Source of the DNA: Eggerthella sinensis
GTDB taxonomy: Bacteria; Actinomycetota; Coriobacteriia; Coriobacteriales; Eggerthellaceae
DNA: 64,000 nucleotides
NCBI RefSeq assembly: GCF_003339815.1
Contig: NZ_PPTT01000025.1
Location: 1-64,000, forward strand
Direction: 5' to 3'
The first letter of the stretch is position 1; the number at the start of each line of letters is the position of its first letter. A program made the translations under genes and the position numbers. Below the pieces are notes generated by a model. It saw only the letters and a list, made by a program, of their open reading frames with translations. It made no database searches and had not been told where the DNA came from. Below, piece after piece: positions 48,521-56,042 of this stretch.

Positions 48521-49099
48521 ATGGAACAGCTTGGCTTTTATTTCGACATGACCCGCTGCGTCGGCTGCAAGACCTGCCAGGTTGCCTGCAAACAGCGCAA
48601 CAACCTGCCGATGGGCATCACGTATCGCGAAGTGCACACCTTCGAGGTGGGAGCCTATCCCGACGCCACCATGTACCACGTGGCAACCACGTGCAACCAT
48701 TGCGAAAACCCGGCGTGCGTGCGCGCGTGCCCGACGAGCGCCATGCACGTGTCCGAAGAGGACGGCACGGTGCAGCATGACGACGACGTGTGCATCGGGT
48801 GCCAGCAGTGCGTCAACGCCTGCCCGTACGGCGTGCCGCGCTACTTCCCCGAACTGAAGATCGTGGGGAAGTGCTACGCCTGCAAGGACACGCGCGACTT
48901 CGACGGCGCGCCCACCTGTGTGGCGGCGTGCGGCCAGCGCGCCATTGAGTTCGGCCCCCTCGGTGAGCTGCAAGCCGCCCATCCCGATGCGGTGGCGGAC
49001 ATCGCCTGTTTTCCTTCGTCGTCTGAGACTACCCCGAGCGTGCTCATCGAAGCGAAGCCGCGCGCCCTCGAGGAATCCTTCCGCGAGCTGCACTTGTAG
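48521..49099 (+). CDS. Four-cluster ferredoxin-like electron-transfer subunit (module 1)
   Basis: The 192-residue DmsB-type protein has sixteen motif cysteines in four groups (CVGCKTCQVAC, CNHCENPACVRACP, CIGCQQCVNACP, and CYAC plus CVAACG) for four [4Fe-4S] clusters. It should pass electrons to the catalytic subunit encoded 14 nt upstream. It has no signal peptide, so it probably crosses the membrane with its Tat-dependent partner. No membrane anchor subunit follows. The ATG at 48521 follows AAAGGGG. Confidence 0.95.
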   Translation: MEQLGFYFDMTRCVGCKTCQVACKQRNNLPMGITYREVHTFEVGAYPDATMYHVATTCNHCENPACVRACPTSAMHVSEEDGTVQHDDDVCIGCQQCVNACPYGVPRYFPELKIVGKCYACKDTRDFDGAPTCVAACGQRAIEFGPLGELQAAHPDAVADIACFPSSSETTPSVLIEAKPRALEESFRELHL

Positions 49100-49122
49100 C
49101 GCGCTTCGAACCACCCTCCCGC

Positions 49123-49154
49123 GACGGCCGGAACCTCTAGGGGTTCCGGCCGTC
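49123..49154. terminator. Hairpin between the convergent ferredoxin-subunit and TorD genes
   Basis: A 13-bp stem (GACGGCCGGAACC / GGTTCCGGCCGTC) with a 6-nt loop lies between the stops of module 1 and the minus-strand TorD gene. T-runs are weak, so termination strength is uncertain. Confidence 0.65.
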
Positions 49155-49161
49155 GTCGTCG

Positions 49162-49839
49162 CTATGCGGCGACGAGCTCTTCGAGCAGGGCGGCGTCAGT
49201 TGCCGTGAAGCTTGCCACGCCGGCGCACAGCGCCGGGTACAGCAGGGCGCTCGGCGCCTGCAACGCGCGGGCGGCGAACGCGGGCAGCCAGTCCAGCATA
49301 TGATCGCGCTCGAACGTCAGCTGCACGTCGAGGAGCCGCGCGTACTCGGCTGCATCGCCCGAGCGAAACGCGTCGAGGGTGCGCTGCGCCAGGCAGGCGA
49401 GGAAATCGAGCTGCAGGGCGATGCTGTCCTCGGCTTCGTGCCCCTCGGCGTTCACGCGAAAGCCCTCGGCTTCGTAGCGCCGCTTCACGTCCGCCGTGCT
49501 TGCGAGGAACAGCAGCTCGCGCGGGTCGAGGTACACCGACTCCCAGAACGGGGCGAGGGCTTTCTGCGGCCCGATGAACAGCTTGGTGTACTCCGTTCGG
49601 GCGGCGTCTACGAACGCGCCCGTCCCGTCGCCCGTCGGCAGCGCGCGCAGGAAGCCGGCCAAGGACGCCAGATCGTTTTCGTCGGTCGCGACGAGGTCGA
49701 GCGCGCCGGTTGCCTCGTCGCCGGCAAGCACCGCCACGAAGGCGGCATCGGGCTCGTACGCGAAGACGCGGCGGAAAAGCGGAAGCAGCAGGCAGCGGTT
49801 TTGCAGGAGCGTTTCCACAACCTCCGAGCGATGGTCCAT
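49162..49839 (-). CDS. TorD-family molybdoenzyme chaperone 1
   Basis: The 225-residue all-helical protein carries the family signature EYTKLFIGP followed by FWESVYLD, and the FERDHMLDWLPAF block near the C terminus. TorD/DmsD proteins bind Tat signals and hold apo-reductases until the Mo cofactor is inserted. It converges on module 1 and is divergent from module 2, so it could serve either. Confidence 0.9.
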   Translation of the reverse strand: MDHRSEVVETLLQNRCLLLPLFRRVFAYEPDAAFVAVLAGDEATGALDLVATDENDLASLAGFLRALPTGDGTGAFVDAARTEYTKLFIGPQKALAPFWESVYLDPRELLFLASTADVKRRYEAEGFRVNAEGHEAEDSIALQLDFLACLAQRTLDAFRSGDAAEYARLLDVQLTFERDHMLDWLPAFAARALQAPSALLYPALCAGVASFTATDAALLEELVAA

Positions 49840-49917
49840 AGCTGATCCTCTCGGTGAAATATTACCGGACAGTAAGATTCATTTCCCAAAAACTATGCTG
49901 TTTACCAGGGGATATGC

Positions 49918-49946
49918 TTGTTCCCGGCAAAGTGGGCGGCTATAGT
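49918..49946 (+). promoter_or_regulatory. Candidate promoter of module 2
   Basis: TTGTTC (49918-49923) and TATAGT (49941-49946) are spaced 17 bp apart in the TorD1-module 2 gap. The -10 is good and the -35 is weak, as expected for an activated promoter. Transcription would start about 120 nt before the gene. Confidence 0.45.
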
Positions 49947-50072
49947 ATAGCGTGTTGGGACCGATGATCAAGACCCGGAAAAAACGGAGCGGGGCGGGGC
50001 TGGAATTCCCCCGCTGCGACGTTCGAAACCTGTGCGATCATCGGAGTCATGGAAGAGGAGTAGGGGGAGTCT

Positions 50073-52697
50073 ATGGGAAGTCTCATCGAAGAGATCTCGG
50101 GCAAGGCGCTCAGTCGTCGTCGCTTCGTTGCCGGCAGCGCCGCGCTTGCCGCGTCGCTTGCGGCGTCGTCGTCGCTCGTCGCGTGCCAGCCGAGCGGGCA
50201 AGACGCGGGTTCGGCGACGGGGTCGGCGGAATCCGCCGACGACGAGGGCGTGTGGATCTCGGCCGCCTGTTGGCACAACTGCGGCGGGCGCTGCGTCAAC
50301 CGCGTGCTCATGAAGAACGGCGTGGTGGTGCGCCAGGGAAGCGACACGTCCCACGAGGACAGCTTCGAATGGCTGCAGCAGCGCGGGTGCCCGCGCGGTC
50401 GCGCTCAGCAGCAGCAATGCTTCGGTGCCGACCGCTTGAAGTACCCCATGAAGCGCAAGAGCTGGCAGCCCGGTGGCGGCGAGAACGCGCACGGCGAGCT
50501 GCGCGGCAAGGACGACTGGGAGCGCATCAGCTGGGATGAGGCCATCGGCTACATCGCCGACGAGGCGAAGCGCATCTACGACACGTACGGCCCGCGCGCG
50601 GTGGTGGGCAACGGCGGTCCCGGCATCGAGCAGGTGCTGGCCAACATGGGCGGCTACCTGCAGGTCACCGATACTAGCTCGTGCGGCACGTACTCGTTCA
50701 ACATGACGAAGCTGGGCCTTCCCTCCGCCGACCTCGGCGAGACGAACGATCGCTTCGATTTGAAGAACGCGGAAACCATCGTGCTCGTGGGCGGCAACTC
50801 GGTGTGGTCGTCGGGCGGCTCGACCATGAACAACTTCGATCAGGCCATCGAGGCCGGCGTGCAGTTCGTGTACGTGGGGCCGTCGTACAACGCCACCGCG
50901 GCGTACTTCGACGCGCGATGGATTCCTATTTACCCGGGTACCGATACGGCGTTTTTGCTGGGCGTCGCCTACGAGATGATCGAGCAGGGCGTGATCGACC
51001 AGGAGTTCCTCGACGCGTACTGCGTGGGCTTCGACGCCGAGCACATGCCGGCCGACGCACAGCTCGACGAGAACTTCAAGGGTTACGTGATGGGCGAGTA
51101 CGACGGCACGCCGAAGACCGCCGCATGGGCGAGCGCCATCTGCGGGGCCTCCGAGGAGGATATCGCGTGGTTCGCCGGCACCATCGGCAAGGATCACAAG
51201 GTCATGCTGCTGCACAACTACGCGCTTGCCCGCTGCACGAGCGCCGACAACGTGCCGCAGCTGTTCATGACCGTGGGCGCGATGGGCGGCCACATGGGCA
51301 AATCGGGGCATGCGACGGGCGGCGCCTACAAGACGTTCGCCGGATCGCACGGACCGGCGCTCGCGGCGTTCGGCGATGCGGGCCTGCCGGCGGTGGAGAA
51401 CCCGGTGACCGAGAGCATCACCGCGCCGTTGCTGTGGCAGAGCATCCTCGACAAATCGTTCAACAGCACGGGTTTCGCGTATTCCGACACGTTCAACGCG
51501 CAGGATATCAAGGAAGCCGACATCAAGTACCTGTCGCTCGAAGGGGCGGCACGTGTGCAGAACACGCCTTCCACGGTGACGGCCATCGAGGCGTTGCGCT
51601 CGCTCGAATTCGTCACCTGCTCCTCGCACTTCTTCAACGCGCAGGCGCAGTTCTCCGATATCGTGCTGCCCATCACCACCGAGTGGGAGCGCGTGGGCGG
51701 CTTCCCCGGCCATCAGCGCAGCCGCGAGACGGTGATCGTGTACACCCAGGTCACCGAGCCGCTGTACGAAGCCAAGACCGATCAGGAAATCGGCACGCTG
51801 CTGGCCGAGAAGGTGGGCATCGACCCGTCGACCATCTGGCCCCTCAGCGAAAAGCAGCAGTTCTTCAACCAGATTCTGGGCTGCACGTACGTCGATGAGG
51901 CGGGGAGCGAGCAGGCGCTCGTCACGGTGAGCCAGGACGACATCGACGCATGGCAGTGCGACGGCAAGCCGCAGGAGGGCGTGGTTGCGCTCGACGAGTT
52001 CCTGAAAAACGGCTGCTACACCGTCAAGCGCGCCGAGGGCGACGCCTACGTGCGCATCGGGTACGAGGACTATATCAAGGACCCCGAGGCGAACCCGCGA
52101 CCGAGCGATTCGGGCAAGTTCGAAATCTACTGCCAGTACAAGGCCGACACGCTGAACAGCATGGGCTACAGCCCCGACGGCACGTTCAAGCCGTACCCGA
52201 ACTACGTGGCCGCACCCGAGGGCCGCGAGGGCACCTTCGCCGACGGCGCCATCGGCGGCGAGGCGAGCGCGTACCCCTTCATCGTGTACAACCCCCATTA
52301 CCTGCGCCGCGCCCATCCGGTGCTCGACAACGAGCCCTGGCTGCGCGAGGCGTGGCCGAACCCCGTGTTCGTCAACGCGTCGGACGCCGCCGCGAAGGGC
52401 ATCGCCGACGGCGACACCGTGCGGGTGTACAACGCGCACGGGGCCACGCTGCGCACGGCGTCGGTCACCGAGATCATCATGCCGGGGTGCGTCGGCCTGC
52501 CGCACGGCGCATGGCTCGACTACGACGAGGACGAGGGCATCGACCACGCGGGAACCGACAACGTGCTGTGCGGCACGGTGACCAGCGGTATGGGCACGTC
52601 GGGCTACAATAACTACAACTGCAACTACGAGCGGTACGAGGGCGCGGCGCTCGTCGCCGATTGCGCGCTGCCGCAGCGTATCGTCGAGCTGGGTTAG
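50073..52697 (+). CDS. DMSO-reductase-family molybdopterin oxidoreductase, catalytic subunit (module 2)
   Basis: The 874-residue protein has a Tat signal (SRRRFVAGS) and a Cys after LVA (lipobox-like). C66, C70, C74 and C106 form the [4Fe-4S] site (CWHNCGGRC). Cofactor regions include WERISWDEAI and YNPHYLRRAHPV. The Mo-ligand region reads TDTSSCGTY with Ser203 a candidate. GHMGKSGHATGG is shared with module 3, so the two are recent relatives. Catechol dehydroxylases and sulfoxide or N-oxide reductases are known relatives; the substrate cannot be read here. Confidence 0.94.
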   Translation: MGSLIEEISGKALSRRRFVAGSAALAASLAASSSLVACQPSGQDAGSATGSAESADDEGVWISAACWHNCGGRCVNRVLMKNGVVVRQGSDTSHEDSFEWLQQRGCPRGRAQQQQCFGADRLKYPMKRKSWQPGGGENAHGELRGKDDWERISWDEAIGYIADEAKRIYDTYGPRAVVGNGGPGIEQVLANMGGYLQVTDTSSCGTYSFNMTKLGLPSADLGETNDRFDLKNAETIVLVGGNSVWSSGGSTMNNFDQAIEAGVQFVYVGPSYNATAAYFDARWIPIYPGTDTAFLLGVAYEMIEQGVIDQEFLDAYCVGFDAEHMPADAQLDENFKGYVMGEYDGTPKTAAWASAICGASEEDIAWFAGTIGKDHKVMLLHNYALARCTSADNVPQLFMTVGAMGGHMGKSGHATGGAYKTFAGSHGPALAAFGDAGLPAVENPVTESITAPLLWQSILDKSFNSTGFAYSDTFNAQDIKEADIKYLSLEGAARVQNTPSTVTAIEALRSLEFVTCSSHFFNAQAQFSDIVLPITTEWERVGGFPGHQRSRETVIVYTQVTEPLYEAKTDQEIGTLLAEKVGIDPSTIWPLSEKQQFFNQILGCTYVDEAGSEQALVTVSQDDIDAWQCDGKPQEGVVALDEFLKNGCYTVKRAEGDAYVRIGYEDYIKDPEANPRPSDSGKFEIYCQYKADTLNSMGYSPDGTFKPYPNYVAAPEGREGTFADGAIGGEASAYPFIVYNPHYLRRAHPVLDNEPWLREAWPNPVFVNASDAAAKGIADGDTVRVYNAHGATLRTASVTEIIMPGCVGLPHGAWLDYDEDEGIDHAGTDNVLCGTVTSGMGTSGYNNYNCNYERYEGAALVADCALPQRIVELG

Positions 52698-52709
52698 AGG
52701 GGGACGGCT

Positions 52710-53294
52710 ATGGCTATGAAGCAAGTGGGGTTCTACTACGATCAAACGCGCTGCTCCGGCTGCAAGACATGCCAGGTGGCGTGCAAGGACAAGAATCGCC
52801 TCGAGGTGGGAACGGTGCTGCGCGAGGTGCGCTCGTACCAGGTGGGCACGTTCCCCAGCGTGAAGATGTACCATTTCTCCGCCGCCTGCAACCACTGTCA
52901 GGTGCCGGCATGCAAGGATGTGTGCCCGGTGGGAGCCATCACGAAGGACGAGGACGACGGCACGGTGGTCATCGACCATGAAGCCTGCATCGGATGCTCC
53001 TCGTGCGTGAACGCCTGCCCGTACAGCGTGCCGCGCATCGACGAGGCGTCGGGTTTGTCGTACAAGTGCGACGGCTGCATCGAACTGCGCAAGCAGGGCT
53101 ATCAGCCGGCATGCGTGGAGGCGTGCCCCTACCGCGCGCTCGACTTCGGCGATGTCGAGGAGCTGCAGCAACGCTACGGCGCCGACCTCGTCACCTCGCT
53201 GCCCGCCATGGGCGAGGGCAAGACGGGGCCGAACACGTACATCAAGCCGCGTCCCGTAGCGCTCGACGGGCTGGGAGTGCCCATCACCTTGTAA
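52710..53294 (+). CDS. Four-cluster ferredoxin-like electron-transfer subunit (module 2)
   Basis: The 194-residue partner of the catalytic subunit 12 nt upstream. All four cluster motifs are complete: CSGCKTCQVAC, CNHCQVPACKDVCP, CIGCSSCVNACP, and CDGC plus CVEACP. The C-terminal tail after about residue 165 is Gly/Pro-rich. No signal peptide, and no DmsC/NrfD-type anchor gene follows. Confidence 0.95.
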   Translation: MAMKQVGFYYDQTRCSGCKTCQVACKDKNRLEVGTVLREVRSYQVGTFPSVKMYHFSAACNHCQVPACKDVCPVGAITKDEDDGTVVIDHEACIGCSSCVNACPYSVPRIDEASGLSYKCDGCIELRKQGYQPACVEACPYRALDFGDVEELQQRYGADLVTSLPAMGEGKTGPNTYIKPRPVALDGLGVPITL

Positions 53295-53318
53295 ATCCAT
53301 CCGCCCGTTCGGGCGTCG

Positions 53319-53363
53319 CGCGCCGCAAGCCTCCTCCCTCCCGGCTTGCGGCGCGACCGTTTT
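53319..53363 (+). terminator. Terminator after module 2
   Basis: A 13-bp stem (CGCGCCGCAAGCC / GGCTTGCGGCGCG) with an 11-nt loop is followed by ACCGTTTT. It separates module 2 from the second two-component system. Confidence 0.85.
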
Positions 53364-53430
53364 CCGGGTATCGTTCGGCATGCTGAAGGGGGACCCGCAG
53401 GGGGCGGGTTGGATGCAGCGAAGGGGATGC

Positions 53431-55176
53431 ATGAAAGCACAACGAGATTCCGCCGCACCGCGCGGCAAACGCAGGCTCATCGTGCAGTACGTCGTGCTCA
53501 TGTCGTGCATCGCCGTGGTGCTCGTGGCGGCGTACAGCGCCTGGTCGTACGGGCAACAGACCCGCCAAATGGAAGAGCAGATGCTGTCGGAGGCGCGGGT
53601 GCTTGAGAAATCGGTGCAGGCCACCTGGGACTTCATCGATTACGAGCAGCCCAACATCAACTACGACCGCGACGGGTCGTACAACTTCAAGGGCCTGTAC
53701 TGCTCGCTCGTGGGCAAGAGCGTGGGCAAGATATTCTCCATGAGCACCGACTACCAGTACACGTTGCGCTACACGCGCATCGACCCGCGCAACGCCCTCG
53801 ACGAGCCCGACGCGTTCGAGCGCCAGGCGCTCGACAGCTTCTACCGCGAAGACGACGAGGAATACTACGGTCTCGTGGAGGACGAGCAGGGGCAGCGGGT
53901 GTTCCGCTACGTGGGCGCCATCTACCTCACGGACAGCTGCATGGATTGCCACGGCGGGCCGAAGGGCGAGCTCGACGTGACCGGGTTCGCGAAGGAGGGC
54001 CTTGCAGTGGGCGACATCGGCGGCGCGGTGTCCATCACGGCGCCGGCCGATCTCTACCAGGCGGGCATCGACCTCAACACGATGCGCACGGTGCTGTTCT
54101 TCGTGCTGTTCCTGTCGGTGGCGCTCGGGGCCAGCGTGCTGTTCTTCCGCCGCAACGTCACATCTCCCATCGTGCACCTCGAAGAGGCCATGGTGGACAT
54201 GGGGCAGGGCAACCTCAAGGTGGACATCGACGACGTGGGGCACACGCGCGAGCTGAACGACCTCGCCGAGGGCGTGCGGGCCATGGCCGGCGAGCTCGAT
54301 GCGCTGTACACGACGCTCGAAGAGAAGGTGGACAGCAGGACGAAGCTGTACCGCGAGGCGAACGAGCAGTTGGAGCAGCAGCGCGAACGCATCGCGAAGG
54401 CCAACGAGCTGCTTGCCGAGACGAACGAGAAGCTGCAGGAGGAAAACGAGTACCGCACGAACATCGTGGCCATCCTGAGCCACGAGCTGCGTACGCCGCT
54501 CACCGCCATCCTCGCGTTCGTGGATCTGTGGGAAACGTCTCCCGAAGAGCACAGCGAGGAAAGCCGCACGTGCATCGAGAAGATCAAAACACACAGCCTC
54601 ACGCTGCTCGAGATGGTGAACAACGTGCTGGATATGGTGCGGGTGGAGTCGGGCGCGGTGGAGCTGGCGCGCGAGCCGATCGACCTCGTCGACCTCGTGA
54701 CGGACGTGGCCGCACTGGCCGACCCCATCGCGCGGGGCAAAGGCATCGCGCTCCTGTCAGAGGTTGCCCCCGACGTGCCGCTCATCAAGGAAGACTGGGC
54801 GCAGGTGCACAAGATCCTGAGCAACCTCATGAGCAACGCCGTGAAATTCACCGACGAGGGCGGGCACGTGACGCTGCGGGCGACGTTCGATGCGCCGAGC
54901 ACGAGCGTGGTGTTCGCGGTGTCCGACGACGGCATCGGCATTGCGTCCGATCGCCTCGAGGGCATCTTCGATCGGTTCGTGCAGGCCGATGCCTCCATTT
55001 CCCGCAAGTACCGGGGCAGCGGGTTGGGGTTGTCCCTCGTGAAGAAAACGGCCGAAATGCTGGGCGGCACCGTGCGGGTGGAAAGCGAGGCGGGCGTGGG
55101 AAGCACGTTCACCGTGACGCTGCCCGTTTGTATCGTGGAGGAGGACGACTACGATGAAGATTTTGATTGCCGATGA
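53431..55176 (+). CDS. Sensor histidine kinase 2 with extracytoplasmic haem-type (CxxCH) domain
   Basis: The ATG at 53431 (GAAGGGG upstream) gives 581 residues; earlier in-frame Mets at 53380 and 53413 are weaker. A membrane segment (about 17-37), a Tll0287/DUF3365-like domain with C170-M-D-C173-H174, a second segment (about 219-238), a HAMP-like stretch and a coiled coil precede the kinase core with His351 (SHELRTPL), NAVKFTDEGG, DDGIGI and GSGLGLSLVKK. It is a paralogue of kinase 1. Its end overlaps the response regulator gene by 23 nt. Confidence 0.9.
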   Translation: MKAQRDSAAPRGKRRLIVQYVVLMSCIAVVLVAAYSAWSYGQQTRQMEEQMLSEARVLEKSVQATWDFIDYEQPNINYDRDGSYNFKGLYCSLVGKSVGKIFSMSTDYQYTLRYTRIDPRNALDEPDAFERQALDSFYREDDEEYYGLVEDEQGQRVFRYVGAIYLTDSCMDCHGGPKGELDVTGFAKEGLAVGDIGGAVSITAPADLYQAGIDLNTMRTVLFFVLFLSVALGASVLFFRRNVTSPIVHLEEAMVDMGQGNLKVDIDDVGHTRELNDLAEGVRAMAGELDALYTTLEEKVDSRTKLYREANEQLEQQRERIAKANELLAETNEKLQEENEYRTNIVAILSHELRTPLTAILAFVDLWETSPEEHSEESRTCIEKIKTHSLTLLEMVNNVLDMVRVESGAVELAREPIDLVDLVTDVAALADPIARGKGIALLSEVAPDVPLIKEDWAQVHKILSNLMSNAVKFTDEGGHVTLRATFDAPSTSVVFAVSDDGIGIASDRLEGIFDRFVQADASISRKYRGSGLGLSLVKKTAEMLGGTVRVESEAGVGSTFTVTLPVCIVEEDDYDEDFDCR

Positions 55177-55891
55177 CGAACGCGACCTGTGCGACGCCGT
55201 GTGCAAGATCGTGGAGCGCCACGACCATACGTGCGTGGCGGTATGCGATGGCGCCGACGTGCTTGACGCGTACCGCGCCGAATGCCCCGACCTGGTGATC
55301 CTCGATGTCATGATGCCGGACGTGAACGGGTTCGATCTGTGCCGGGAACTTCGGCAGCTCGACGCGAAGCTGCCCATCATCATGCTGTCGGCGAAGAGCG
55401 ATATCGTGGACAAGAGCATCGGCTTCGCCGCCGGGTGCGACGACTACATCGCGAAGCCCTTCAACGGCCAGGAGCTGCTGCTGCGCATCGAGGCCGGCCT
55501 GCGCCGAGCGCGCGTTGCGGAGAGCGGCGCGTCGAAGCGGCGCAGCCGCGCCGTCGTGCGGCTTGCCGACATGGAGATACGCCTCAAAAAGAACGAGGTG
55601 CTCGTGCACGGGCAGTACGTGAACCTCACGCCGAAGGAGTTCCAGATCATCGCGTTTCTGGCGAACCACGTGGGCGAGGTGTTCACCGCGCAGAGCATCA
55701 TCGAGAACGTGTGGGGCGCGACGTATATGCCCGAGTCGGCCAGCATCGCGGTGTTCGTGCGCAAGATCAGGAACAAGATCGAGGACGACCCGTCCAAACC
55801 GCGCTACCTGCAAACCGTCTGGCGCGAGGGATATCGCCTGGGAGACGAGAGCATGCTCGAGCCGCCGGAGGACGAACCCGCGGCGGGGTGA
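55154..55891 (+). CDS. OmpR-family response regulator 2
   Basis: The 245-residue regulator has acidic residues DDE (8-10), phosphoacceptor Asp51 (LVILDVMMP), Lys in YIAKPF and a C-terminal winged helix (NLTPKEFQIIAFL; TVWREGYRLG). It overlaps kinase 2 and sits 151 nt upstream of module 3, its most likely target. The receiver segment LSAKSDIVDKSIGFAAGCDDYIAKPF closely parallels that of regulator 1, so the two systems probably arose by duplication. Confidence 0.94.
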   Translation: MKILIADDERDLCDAVCKIVERHDHTCVAVCDGADVLDAYRAECPDLVILDVMMPDVNGFDLCRELRQLDAKLPIIMLSAKSDIVDKSIGFAAGCDDYIAKPFNGQELLLRIEAGLRRARVAESGASKRRSRAVVRLADMEIRLKKNEVLVHGQYVNLTPKEFQIIAFLANHVGEVFTAQSIIENVWGATYMPESASIAVFVRKIRNKIEDDPSKPRYLQTVWREGYRLGDESMLEPPEDEPAAG

Positions 55892-56042
55892 GTGCACGTG
55901 CATCCGGGGCTCCTCGTGCGGTACTATAGGAGGCACCCAGAATGGGAGGGATCGAGTGCACGCGCGCATCCGTGGGGGAGGTGGAGCTCGGAGGCGGAGG
56001 CGCGACCAAACGACGTGAAACGAAGATCAGAGGGGGAAACGT

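Noticed and set aside
49968-53636. Very long antisense frames opposite modules 2 and 3 (also 55767-59273 and 60136-63108)
   Set aside because: Same shadow effect; compositions are extreme (His/Arg/Val/Ala) and they cross several real genes and terminators.
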